This document shows, piece after piece, positions 53,633-61,882 of a stretch of DNA of 64,000 nt. The position numbers and the translations under genes are program-made. Source of the DNA: Bacteroidota bacterium (GTDB lineage: Bacteria; Bacteroidota; Bacteroidia; Cytophagales; Cyclobacteriaceae); the NCBI GenBank assembly GCA_023428695.1, contig JAEYWY010000035.1, positions 124,001-188,000 of the forward strand, in the 5' to 3' direction. The notes under the pieces are model-generated. The model worked only from the letters and a program-made list of their open reading frames with translations. It ran no database searches and was not told the DNA's origin. Position 1 is the stretch's first letter; each line of letters starts with the position of its first letter.

Positions 53633-54357
53633 TGTTCAGCTGGTTCAGAAAAAAGAAAATTCTTAAACCGGATCTCGGTACAGATCTGCATTCTCATCTG
53701 TTGCCCGGACTTGATGACGGCGTTCGTTCGTTTGAACAGTCTGCGGAGATTATCCTTCGCATGAAGCAACTGGGGTACACAAAGATCATCACCACACCCC
53801 ATGTCATGAGCGATTCGTACCGGAACACTTCCGAAATGATTCTTGCGGCACGCGACAAAGTAATCAGATACCTTCGCGAGCAGAATATAGACGTTGTATT
53901 TGAAGCCGCTGCGGAATACTATCTCGATGAAGATCTTTTCAGCAAGCTCGAAAACCAGGAGCCGTTGCTTACCTTCGGAAAAAATTACCTGTTGTTCGAA
54001 ACAAACTTCCTTATTGAACCGCTGAATCTCAAGGAGTTTATTTTCCTTGCAACAACGCGTGGCTATAAACCGGTACTGGCACATCCGGAACGATACCTCT
54101 ACCTTCAGCAAAACCTCGAAAAAGCGGAAGACATCCTGAATCGCGGTGTTTTGTTTCAGGCTAATATCAGTTCCTACACCGGGTACTATTCAAAACAGGT
54201 TCAACAAACGGTAAACCGGCTTACCGAAAAAAGGATGATCCACATGCTCGGAACGGATTGCCATCACATTCAGCATATTAATTTGCTGGAGTCGGCCATG
54301 TCATTCAAGTACTTCCAAAAAGCTCTATCTTTACCCCTGCTGAACAAGACACTGTAA
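53632..54357 (+). CDS. PHP-type protein tyrosine phosphatase (CpsB/YwqE)
   Basis: 241 residues; GTG at 53632, overlapping the kinase stop (TAG). Metal-binding motifs DLHSHLLPGLDDG, TTPHVMSD, a mid-protein AHPERYLY and C-terminal GTDCHH. Manganese-dependent removal of phosphate from the Wzc tyrosine cluster. The overlap suggests translational coupling of kinase and phosphatase. Confidence 0.95.
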   Translation: MFSWFRKKKILKPDLGTDLHSHLLPGLDDGVRSFEQSAEIILRMKQLGYTKIITTPHVMSDSYRNTSEMILAARDKVIRYLREQNIDVVFEAAAEYYLDEDLFSKLENQEPLLTFGKNYLLFETNFLIEPLNLKEFIFLATTRGYKPVLAHPERYLYLQQNLEKAEDILNRGVLFQANISSYTGYYSKQVQQTVNRLTEKRMIHMLGTDCHHIQHINLLESAMSFKYFQKALSLPLLNKTL

Positions 54358-54402
54358 CGTTTGTACAGATTGGTTGCAGCATAACGAATCACTCAGGAGA
54401 AC

Positions 54403-55389
54403 ATGGTCGCAGTTACCGGTGCAAATGGCTTACTCGGAAGTTTTATCATCCGCGCATTGCATCAACGCGGCATTCCTTTCGTAGCGCTTAAGCGCAAGGA
54501 CAGTGACACCTCGCTGCTTGCTGATCTTGGTGACGAGGTTACATGGCGAACCGCCGACCTGCTCGATGCTGTTGGGCTTGAAGAGGTGTTGCATGATGTC
54601 ACCGCAATCATTCATGCGGCGGCGATAGTCTCGTTTAATCCGCGCAAGGCACGCGCTGTAATTGAAAACAACGTTCAGTCAACGCGTAATCTTATCAATG
54701 AATGTCTCGCGCGTGGTATCCCGACTTTCATTCACGTGAGTTCTGTCGCGGCACTCGGACGTCAGCGCAATCAGCATTTTGTAGATGAGACGAATCAATG
54801 GGTCGACAATCCGATGAACACCGCATACGCGAAATCAAAATACCTTTCGGAGCTGGAAGTATACCGCGCTCAGGAGGAAGGTATGCGTACTGCTATTGTC
54901 AACCCATCGGTTATTCTTGCTCCCGGCGACTGGAACCGGAGCAGCGGCAAGGTCTTTCGTTACGTATGGGATGAAAAGAAATTTTATTCTGACGCGTATT
55001 TGAATTATGTCGACGTACGCGACGTTGCTGACATAACGGTACGGCTACTGAACAGTGATGTTAGCGGGGAACGCTTTGTTTTGAGTGCAGGAAGCATTCA
55101 CGTTAGGGAACTTTTTTCAAAGATTGCACAGCGTTTCGGAAAGCGACCTCCGGGAATTCGGCTGAGTCCCTTTCTGCTTGGAACGCTTGCCCGTCTCGAA
55201 AGTGTACGTTCGCGGTTTACCGGAACTGAGCCGCTCATTACAAGGGAGACGGCACGCCTCGCCGGGACGGAATTTGTTTACGGCAATGCTAAAATCAAAA
55301 ATGCCTTATCTGTTGAATTTCAACCGATTGATGAAACTCTGGACTGGTGCTGCCAATACTATCTTTCCAAAAACGGCTTCAAAAATTGA
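54403..55389 (+). CDS. NAD-dependent epimerase/dehydratase family protein
   Basis: 328 residues, extended SDR: VAVTGANGLLGSFI, NNVQSTRNLI, the SSVAALG-like catalytic Ser, YAKSKYLSE with YxxxK. Pattern of dihydroflavonol-4-reductase-like sugar or lipid SDRs. Unusually for this genome it has a Shine-Dalgarno-like AGGAGA at 54395-54400. Whether it belongs to polysaccharide synthesis is inferred from position only. Confidence 0.88.
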   Translation: MVAVTGANGLLGSFIIRALHQRGIPFVALKRKDSDTSLLADLGDEVTWRTADLLDAVGLEEVLHDVTAIIHAAAIVSFNPRKARAVIENNVQSTRNLINECLARGIPTFIHVSSVAALGRQRNQHFVDETNQWVDNPMNTAYAKSKYLSELEVYRAQEEGMRTAIVNPSVILAPGDWNRSSGKVFRYVWDEKKFYSDAYLNYVDVRDVADITVRLLNSDVSGERFVLSAGSIHVRELFSKIAQRFGKRPPGIRLSPFLLGTLARLESVRSRFTGTEPLITRETARLAGTEFVYGNAKIKNALSVEFQPIDETLDWCCQYYLSKNGFKN

Positions 55390-55445
55390 ATTGAAAGGTT
55401 ATGTTTACACGTTAAAATGGAGTATTTTAGAAAAACCTTTTGTGC

Positions 55446-56852
55446 ATGTCCAAAGAATATAGAAAACGAGAGGAAGGGAACGAACTGATCAAACGCTTTG
55501 AGGACCACCTTCGGAAAAAGAGAGCAGCCTTCTTCGATCTTGATGCATACGAGCACATAATCGATTACTACTTATTCAGGAATAAATTTAACAAGGCTCT
55601 TCAGGCTGTTAATCAGGCGATCAGCCAATACCCTTTCTCCACCGAACTTATCACGGTAAAGGCACAGATACTGACGAACCTCGAAGAATTTGATCAGGCG
55701 CTCGCACTTCTTGATCAGGCGAACGCGCTTCAGCCGAACGATCCGGAAATCTATCTTACGAAAGGATCGATTCTTAGTCTTCAGGGCGATCACTCCGCCG
55801 CAATTGACAACTACGAGAAAGCATTGCTTTTTGCTGATGACAAGGATGAAGTCTATTACAGCATCGGCATGGCGCATCAGAGTATGGAAGATTATGCTTC
55901 TGCCATCGACGCTTACAAACGCGCCATTGAAATCAATATCAATCACGACGGGGCACTTTACGAACTCGCCTATTGTCTCGATGTAACGGGACAACTTGAG
56001 AGCAGCATCCAATACTATCAGAAGTTCATCGATGAAGATCCGTATTCTGCCGCAGCATGGTACAACCTCGGCATCGTATATAACAAGCTTGAGAAATACG
56101 ATGAAGCGTTGCATGCGTACGACTATGCAACTACGATCGATGAAACTTTCGCGTCGGCGTACTTCAACATGGGCAACACGTACATGAACATGAGTGAGTA
56201 CACCAAGGCACTTGATGCGTTTCGCAAGACTGTTGAACTCGAAGGTCCAAGCCCCGAGGTGTATTGCTGCATTGGCGCAGCGTATGAAAGCCTGGAACAA
56301 TATGAGCTTGGCCTGAAGTATTTTCAGAAAGCTTCAAAGCTCGACACATTGTATGACGAAGCGTGGTATGGTGCCGGTGCGTGTCTTGAAAAACAAGACA
56401 AATGGTATCAGGCCCTGCACTTTTATAATAAGGCGCTGAAACTGAACACCGAGAACGCCGAATACTGGAAGTCTGTTGCCCATGCCGAGTTCAAGGTGGG
56501 TAACATTGTTTCCAGCGTGGATGCCTATGATGAAGCAAGCAAACTCGATCCATCCGACAAAGAAATATGGCTGAACTGGTCATTTATCTATTATGACCAG
56601 GGTGATCATCAGAAAGCAATTGACACCCTGCTGGCCGGATTTGAGGAAATTCCGGACGATTCCGAGATGTTCTACCGTATGACCGTCTACCTCATTGAAG
56701 CAGGTCGTTTTAAGGAGGCCTTTAATTATTTGGAAAATGCTTTAATTTTGGACTTTGATGGTCACACCGCGCTGTTTGAATTCTTTCCCAAGCTGGAAAC
56801 CCAGAAAGCGCTTTACAAGATCATCGAGCAGTTTAGAAAAGAAAACCATTGA
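55446..56852 (+). CDS. TPR protein
   Basis: 468 residues; ATG at 55446 (frame begins TTG 55440). Consists of about eleven tetratricopeptide repeats with the usual A/G-Y/F-A-P spacing (for example AAAWYNLGIVYNKLEKYDEA, ASAYFNMGNTYMNMSEYTKA). No signal peptide, so a cytoplasmic scaffold. Stop TGA overlaps the ATG of the ComA-family gene by one base. Confidence 0.92.
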   Translation: MSKEYRKREEGNELIKRFEDHLRKKRAAFFDLDAYEHIIDYYLFRNKFNKALQAVNQAISQYPFSTELITVKAQILTNLEEFDQALALLDQANALQPNDPEIYLTKGSILSLQGDHSAAIDNYEKALLFADDKDEVYYSIGMAHQSMEDYASAIDAYKRAIEININHDGALYELAYCLDVTGQLESSIQYYQKFIDEDPYSAAAWYNLGIVYNKLEKYDEALHAYDYATTIDETFASAYFNMGNTYMNMSEYTKALDAFRKTVELEGPSPEVYCCIGAAYESLEQYELGLKYFQKASKLDTLYDEAWYGAGACLEKQDKWYQALHFYNKALKLNTENAEYWKSVAHAEFKVGNIVSSVDAYDEASKLDPSDKEIWLNWSFIYYDQGDHQKAIDTLLAGFEEIPDDSEMFYRMTVYLIEAGRFKEAFNYLENALILDFDGHTALFEFFPKLETQKALYKIIEQFRKENH

Positions 56853-57655
56853 TGAACTACGACCTAAAGAATCTGCCTGAGCGAACAAAAAAGCCCAGGC
56901 AGTACGGTTTTACCATGGCCATGGATAAGGGCCTGAGTATCCGTCAGGCTGAGGATTTCGTCAGCACTTGCGCCAATCACGTTGATATTGTGAAGCTCGG
57001 ATGGGCGACCTCCTTCGTCACTCCCAACCTCAGAGACAAACTCCAGATATTCAAGGACGCCGGTATCCCGGTGTACTTTGGAGGGACTCTGTTTGAAGCG
57101 TTTGTTGTTAGAAATCAATTCGATGACTACCGCCGATTGCTGGACAAGTACGACATGGCGTTTGCCGAAGTGTCGGACGGCTCCATTGATCTCGATCACG
57201 ACAAGAAATTGGATTACATCTCAAAACTCGCCGATCAGGTTACCGTGTTGTCGGAAGTTGGATCCAAAGATGCAGACAAGATCATTCCCCCGTACATGTG
57301 GATTGACCTCATGCAGAAAGAACTTGAAGCGGGTGCATGGAAGGTAATCGGAGAAGCCCGTGAAAGCGGTAACGTCGGACTTTTCCGCTCCACCGGAGAG
57401 GTAAGATCCGGACTTGTGCAGGAAATCCTTACCAAGATACCGTTCGAAAAGATCATCTGGGAGGCTCCACAGAAAGCACAGCAAGTCTGGTTCATCAAAC
57501 TTCTCGGGGCTAACGTTAACCTTGGAAATATTGCTCCGGAAGAAGTGATTCCTCTTGAGACCATCCGTCTCGGTTTGCGTGGCGACACGTTTCTCCACTT
57601 TCTCGGGATTGAAAAAAGAAAGACAAACACTGCTCCACCGTTCGAAGTGGATTAA
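56852..57655 (+). CDS. ComA-family (phosphosulfolactate synthase-like) enzyme
   Basis: ATG at 56852; 267 residues. TIM-barrel with the ComA pattern: YGFTMAMDKGLSIRQAEDFV, DIVKLGWATSFV, YFGGTLFEAF, AFAEVSDGSIDL, LSEVGSKDADKI, and NLGNIAPEEVIPLETIRLGLRGDT. Characterised members join sulphite to phosphoenolpyruvate to give phosphosulfolactate. Later coenzyme M genes are absent, so the product could feed a sulphonate or sulphonolipid route, common in Cytophagales; that is inference. Translationally linked to the TPR gene before it. Confidence 0.88.
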   Translation: MNYDLKNLPERTKKPRQYGFTMAMDKGLSIRQAEDFVSTCANHVDIVKLGWATSFVTPNLRDKLQIFKDAGIPVYFGGTLFEAFVVRNQFDDYRRLLDKYDMAFAEVSDGSIDLDHDKKLDYISKLADQVTVLSEVGSKDADKIIPPYMWIDLMQKELEAGAWKVIGEARESGNVGLFRSTGEVRSGLVQEILTKIPFEKIIWEAPQKAQQVWFIKLLGANVNLGNIAPEEVIPLETIRLGLRGDTFLHFLGIEKRKTNTAPPFEVD

Positions 57656-57666
57656 TTGATCCAGCA

Positions 57667-58608
57667 TTGAGAAAGAAACTATCCGATCACATTCTGTTGG
57701 GCGCAAAAGGCGTGGCAATGGGTGCCGCGGACGCAATTCCCGGCGTTTCCGGTGGAACTATCGCCTTTATCACCGGAATCTACGACGAACTCCTGTTCTC
57801 TATTAATTCCTTCGATCTCGAAGCACTGAAGTTGCTGACTTCGTTCCGTTTTGCTGAATTCTGGAAAAAAGTCAACGGGTCGTTTCTGCTAACCCTGGTA
57901 AGCGGGCTCGCCATCGGGGTGATCCTCAATCTAATGCTCATCGACTACCTCCTCCGGCACCATCCAATACCGGTGTGGTCGTTCTTTTTTGGGCTGATTC
58001 TGGTGTCCGCACCGCTTATTTTGCGCGAAATCAGGGTATGGAACTGGCGTCCCGTCGCAATGCTCCTTCTTGGGATGGTCGTCGCGTATACCATTACAAT
58101 CCTGACTCCGGCAAGCACACCAAATGGCCTGTGGTTCATTTTCCTCTGCGGGGCCCTCGCCATTTGCGCAATGATCCTCCCCGGGATCTCGGGGGCATTT
58201 ATCCTGTTACTTCTCGGAAAATACCAGTATATAGCGGGAGCCGTAAGAGAACTTAATATTGTTGTAGTGCTCGTTTTTATGGCCGGCTGCGTTTCCGGCT
58301 TACTTAGCTTTACAAGATTTTTAAGCTGGATTCTAAAGAATTATCACAACGCGACTGTAGCTTTGCTCGCCGGATTTATGTTAGGCTCCCTCAACAAAAT
58401 CTGGCCGTGGCGTGAGGTTTTGGAGTACGCAACAACCAGTAAAGGAGAGCAAGTCGCCGCGTTCGACAAAAGTATCTGGCCCTGGAACTACGTCGACGTC
58501 ACTGGAAAAGATCCTCAGATTTTTCAGGCAATACTCATGATGGCTGTAGGTGTATTCTTAGTGGTAATAATAGAAAAGATTGCGGCAAGGCATAAAACTA
58601 AAATCTGA
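57667..58608 (+). CDS. DUF368 undecaprenyl-phosphate translocase-like membrane protein
   Basis: 313 residues with about eight helices. TTG at 57667; no in-frame ATG before helix 1. Two inverted-topology halves each with the PGxSGxx motif: DAIPGVSGGTIAFITG and MILPGISGAFILLLLG. DUF368 members flip undecaprenyl phosphate back across the inner membrane so that it can be reused. It lies in the same run as the polysaccharide genes, which consume that carrier. Confidence 0.9.
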   Translation: MRKKLSDHILLGAKGVAMGAADAIPGVSGGTIAFITGIYDELLFSINSFDLEALKLLTSFRFAEFWKKVNGSFLLTLVSGLAIGVILNLMLIDYLLRHHPIPVWSFFFGLILVSAPLILREIRVWNWRPVAMLLLGMVVAYTITILTPASTPNGLWFIFLCGALAICAMILPGISGAFILLLLGKYQYIAGAVRELNIVVVLVFMAGCVSGLLSFTRFLSWILKNYHNATVALLAGFMLGSLNKIWPWREVLEYATTSKGEQVAAFDKSIWPWNYVDVTGKDPQIFQAILMMAVGVFLVVIIEKIAARHKTKI

Positions 58609-58609
58609 C

Positions 58610-59353
58610 ATGGAAAAAATATTTGGACTTATCGGAGGTACCGTAGGTCATTCATTTTCGAAACAATACTTTGACGAAAAATTCTTCCGCGAAGGTCTGC
58701 GCGACTATCATTACGAACTCTTTCCGTTGAACAACATAGACGAAATCGAAACTCTTCTTAAAGATACAAAAGGACTTTCCGGACTTAACGTAACTCTTCC
58801 ATACAAGGAACAGGTGTTGAAGTATCTCGATGAGGTTGATTCGTTTGCCAAGAAAATAGGTGCAGTAAATGTTATCAGGATCAAAGAAGGAAAGCTCCAG
58901 GGATTTAACACCGACTCGGACGCATTTCTCGAAACCATCGAGAACTGGCTGCCCACAGACCGTAAGTTCAAAGCATTGATCCTCGGAACAGGTGGTTCTT
59001 CCAAAGCCGTACAGGAAGCACTTAAAAAACTGAAGATCGACTTCAAACTTGTTTCGCGCGAAGCCAGAAAAGGCGTGATCACGTATGACGATCTTGCCAA
59101 AAACAAAAAGTATCTCACAGAATCAAATCTGGTGATCAACACAACGCCGCTGGGTATGAGTCCCAACACGGAAACTATGCCGCCGATCGACTATGAACAA
59201 CTCGGCCCGGACCACTACGTGTACGACCTGATCTATAATCCCGCGCGCACAATGTTCCTTCAAAAAGCAGAAATGAGGGGCTGTAACATCAAGAACGGTC
59301 TCGAAATGCTGCACGTTCAGGCTGAAAAGTCCTGGAAAATCTGGAATAACTGA
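58610..59353 (+). CDS. aroE: Shikimate dehydrogenase
   Basis: ATG at 58610, 247 residues. NVTLPYKEQVL with the catalytic Lys, FNTDSDAF with the Asp, LGTGGSSKAV for NADP, GxxML-like end GLEMLHVQAEKSW. Reduces 3-dehydroshikimate. One base after the DUF368 stop; likely part of the same transcript. Terminator at 59376-59406. Confidence 0.95.
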   Translation: MEKIFGLIGGTVGHSFSKQYFDEKFFREGLRDYHYELFPLNNIDEIETLLKDTKGLSGLNVTLPYKEQVLKYLDEVDSFAKKIGAVNVIRIKEGKLQGFNTDSDAFLETIENWLPTDRKFKALILGTGGSSKAVQEALKKLKIDFKLVSREARKGVITYDDLAKNKKYLTESNLVINTTPLGMSPNTETMPPIDYEQLGPDHYVYDLIYNPARTMFLQKAEMRGCNIKNGLEMLHVQAEKSWKIWNN

Positions 59354-59375
59354 TTCCCGACTCAAAGACTTCAAG

Positions 59376-59406
59376 GCCCGGCTCATTCAAGAGACCGGGC
59401 TTTTTC
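59376..59406 (+). terminator. Terminator after aroE
   Basis: Stem GCCCGG/CCGGGC plus CTC/GAG (one bulged A), loop ATTCAA, followed by TTTTTC. End of the 48.8-59.4 kb run. Confidence 0.8.
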
Positions 59407-59443
59407 ATTAATACGTTTTCTTTCGGGATAACACGAAGTAACT

Positions 59444-59451
59444 TATCTTTC
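59444..59451 (+). promoter_or_regulatory. Near-match -7 element TATCTTTC before uvrB
   Basis: Seven of eight positions fit TAnnTTTG and it ends five bases before the ATG at 59457, the same geometry as at guaA. Confidence 0.35.
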
Positions 59452-59456
59452 ATGCT

Positions 59457-61487
59457 ATGGAATTCAAGCTGACGAGTGAATACGAACCAACCGGTGATCA
59501 ACCAAAAGCAATTGAGCAACTGGTCAACAGTATCGAAACCGGTGAAGCCCATCAAACACTGCTTGGTGTTACCGGTTCGGGAAAAACGTTTACTATGGCG
59601 AACGTGGTTGCCCGCACCAACCGCCCCACGCTTGTACTTTGCCACAACAAAACGCTGGCCGCGCAATTGTACGGCGAGTTCAAACAGTTCTTTCCCGAAA
59701 ATGCTGTGGAGTACTTCATCTCATATTACGATTACTACCAGCCCGAAGCGTTCATTCCGTCATCAAACCTCTACATCGAAAAAGATCTTTCGATCAATGA
59801 AGAAATCGAAAAACTACGCCTGAGTGCTACCTCAAGTCTGCTTACAGGCAGACGCGATGTAATTGTCGTTGCTTCAGTATCCTGTATCTACGGTATCGGA
59901 AATCCTGACGAATTCGGGAAGAATGTCATTCGATTGAAAGTGGGCGAAACTATTGCCAGGAACAAGTTGCTCTTCGGACTTGTCGATATACTTTACAACA
60001 GAACCGAACTTGACTTCAAACGTGGCACCTTCCGCGTTAAAGGCGATACGGTTGATGTCTTTCTCGCTTACGCGGATTACGCTATACGAATTTATTTCTG
60101 GGGTGATGAAATCGAATCTATTCAGCGGATCGATCCTGTTAACGGAAAAAAAATCAGTGACGAAACAGTTGTTACAATTTTCCCGGCAAATCTGTTCGTA
60201 ACAGGAAAAGAATCGTTACATGTTGCGATTCGCGAAATTCAGGATGACCTTGTTGCCCAGGTTGGTATGTTCGAAGGTGAACTACGGCACCTGGAAGCGA
60301 AACGTCTGAAGGAACGGACGGAATTCGACCTTGAAATGATGCGCGAACTTGGGTACTGCTCCGGTATCGAGAACTACTCGAGATATTTTGATCGGCGTAA
60401 ACCGGGTGCACGTCCCTTCTGCCTTATTGATTATTTTCCTGATGACTTTCTGCTTATCATCGATGAAAGTCACGTAACCGTTCCGCAGGTTCGCGCCATG
60501 TGGGGTGGTGACCGCAGTCGGAAAGTAAATCTTGTCGATTACGGGTTCCGTTTGCCTTCCGCGCTTGACAACAGGCCACTCACATTTAACGAGTTCGAAT
60601 CGCTGGTGAACCAGGTGGTCTATGTGAGCGCTACCCCTGGCGAATACGAACTTCGGAAATCCGAAGGCGTCGTTGTTGAGCAGTTGATCCGTCCGACGGG
60701 ATTGCTTGATCCTCACATTGACGTGAGACCCAGCAAACATCAGATTGACGACCTGCTTGAAGAAATTGATGAGCGCGTCAAAAAGCAGGAACGCGTACTC
60801 GTAACAACGCTGACCAAGCGCATGGCGGAAGAGCTTTCAAAGTATATGGACCGCGTCGGCATCAAGTGCCGGTATATCCATTCGGAGGTCGACACCCTCG
60901 AACGCGTCGAAATCCTGCGTGAGCTTCGTCTGGGTGTCTACGATGTGCTTATTGGCGTGAACTTGCTGCGTGAAGGTCTCGACCTGCCGGAAGTGTCTCT
61001 GGTTGCGATTCTCGATGCCGATAAAGAAGGTTTCCTGCGAAATCAGCGTTCACTGGTACAAACCATAGGCAGGGCTGCGCGAAACGAAAACGGACGTGTG
61101 ATCATGTACGCCGATACAATCACGGAGTCGATGCAACTCGCGATTGATGAAACGAATCGACGGAGGAGTGTCCAGATGGAGTACAACCAGAAACACGGAA
61201 TCACGCCGAGGACAGTGTTAAAATCGAAAGAGGCAATACTTAGCCAGACCAAGGTTGCCGACTCGAAGAAGTCGTCGCGCAAATTCTATGTTGAACCGGA
61301 AGAAGTAACGCTTGCCGCGGATCCTGTGGTTGCATACCTCGGCAAGGATGAACTTCAAAAGATGGCTGACCGGACTCGCAAGGCGATGGAAAAAGCTGCC
61401 AGAGAACTTGAGTTTGTTGAAGCGGCAAGGTTGCGGGACGAATACCTGGCGTTGCAGAAATTGATCGAACAAGGCGGATCGAAATAA
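59457..61487 (+). CDS. uvrB: UvrABC excision system subunit B
   Basis: 676 residues. Damage verification in nucleotide excision repair. Helicase motif I GVTGSGKTFTMANV, the beta-hairpin region YYDYYQPEAFIPSSNLYIEK, DESHVTVPQVRAMWGGDR, the LREGLDLPEVSLVAILDAD and QTIGRAARNENGRVIMYAD helicase motifs and a C-terminal UVR motif (AARELEFVEAARLRDEY). ATG at 59457. uvrA and uvrC are elsewhere. Confidence 0.98.
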   Translation: MEFKLTSEYEPTGDQPKAIEQLVNSIETGEAHQTLLGVTGSGKTFTMANVVARTNRPTLVLCHNKTLAAQLYGEFKQFFPENAVEYFISYYDYYQPEAFIPSSNLYIEKDLSINEEIEKLRLSATSSLLTGRRDVIVVASVSCIYGIGNPDEFGKNVIRLKVGETIARNKLLFGLVDILYNRTELDFKRGTFRVKGDTVDVFLAYADYAIRIYFWGDEIESIQRIDPVNGKKISDETVVTIFPANLFVTGKESLHVAIREIQDDLVAQVGMFEGELRHLEAKRLKERTEFDLEMMRELGYCSGIENYSRYFDRRKPGARPFCLIDYFPDDFLLIIDESHVTVPQVRAMWGGDRSRKVNLVDYGFRLPSALDNRPLTFNEFESLVNQVVYVSATPGEYELRKSEGVVVEQLIRPTGLLDPHIDVRPSKHQIDDLLEEIDERVKKQERVLVTTLTKRMAEELSKYMDRVGIKCRYIHSEVDTLERVEILRELRLGVYDVLIGVNLLREGLDLPEVSLVAILDADKEGFLRNQRSLVQTIGRAARNENGRVIMYADTITESMQLAIDETNRRRSVQMEYNQKHGITPRTVLKSKEAILSQTKVADSKKSSRKFYVEPEEVTLAADPVVAYLGKDELQKMADRTRKAMEKAARELEFVEAARLRDEYLALQKLIEQGGSK

Positions 61488-61589
61488 GATCTGGACTTCC
61501 GGCAACGTGTGCAACCGATAGATTTTATCAGAAAAATTACATCCGGCAGACGGCTATGAAAAGACGAGCCGGCTTTTGAAAATTCCTTC

Positions 61590-61597
61590 TATCTTTG
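61590..61597 (+). promoter_or_regulatory. -7 element TATCTTTG for the 59-codon gene
   Basis: Exact TAnnTTTG match, 23 bases before the GTG at 61621; A-rich leader CGTAAAAACAAAAC just before the start, typical of Bacteroidota. Confidence 0.5.
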
Positions 61598-61620
61598 CTG
61601 CCCGATCGTAAAAACAAAAC

Positions 61621-61800
61621 GTGAACATTATTAAAATTGGTAGTGAGTACCTTCTTGATGGGAAAACTAAAGTGAAGGTTATCAAACCTCTCAATCGCTC
61701 AAACACCGTCTTTTCTGTAGAAACTCCTCAATCCAGTATCCTGACTGTCGAGAAGGAAAGGCTCAGGGAACTTGAAGCCGGACTCGGAGTAGTCGCCTAA
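61621..61800 (+). CDS. Small protein of 59 residues, unknown function
   Basis: GTG start, open to TAA at 61798-61800. Protein begins MNIIKIGSEYLLDGKTKVKV and ends LRELEAGLGVVA; a small beta-rich basic N-terminal half followed by a charged helix (VEKERLRELEA). No membrane segment or signal. Reality is supported by the promoter match, the A-rich leader, a codon pattern like its neighbours and no competing frame. I do not recognise a family. Confidence 0.6.
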   Translation: MNIIKIGSEYLLDGKTKVKVIKPLNRSNTVFSVETPQSSILTVEKERLRELEAGLGVVA

Positions 61801-61882
61801 GGTAAACCGAAAGTGAACGCGTGCTGGCAGGCCCCGGGCAATCACCGGGGTGAAATCGTATTGCCGTGACTTTCCGGTTAAC
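61801..61882. other. Gap with stem-loop between the small gene and the esterase gene
   Basis: CCCCGG at 61832-61837 and CCGGGG at 61845-61850 can pair across a 7-base loop; there is no T-run on either strand, so terminator function is doubtful. Confidence 0.4.

Noticed and set aside
53629..54111. 160-codon minus-strand frame
   Set aside because: Antisense to the tyrosine phosphatase gene; no start context or recognisable domain.
55572..56300. 242-codon frame on the minus strand
   Set aside because: Fully antisense to the TPR gene; produced by TPR codon periodicity, no family features.
57221..57736. 171-codon minus-strand frame
   Set aside because: Antisense to the ComA-family and DUF368 genes.
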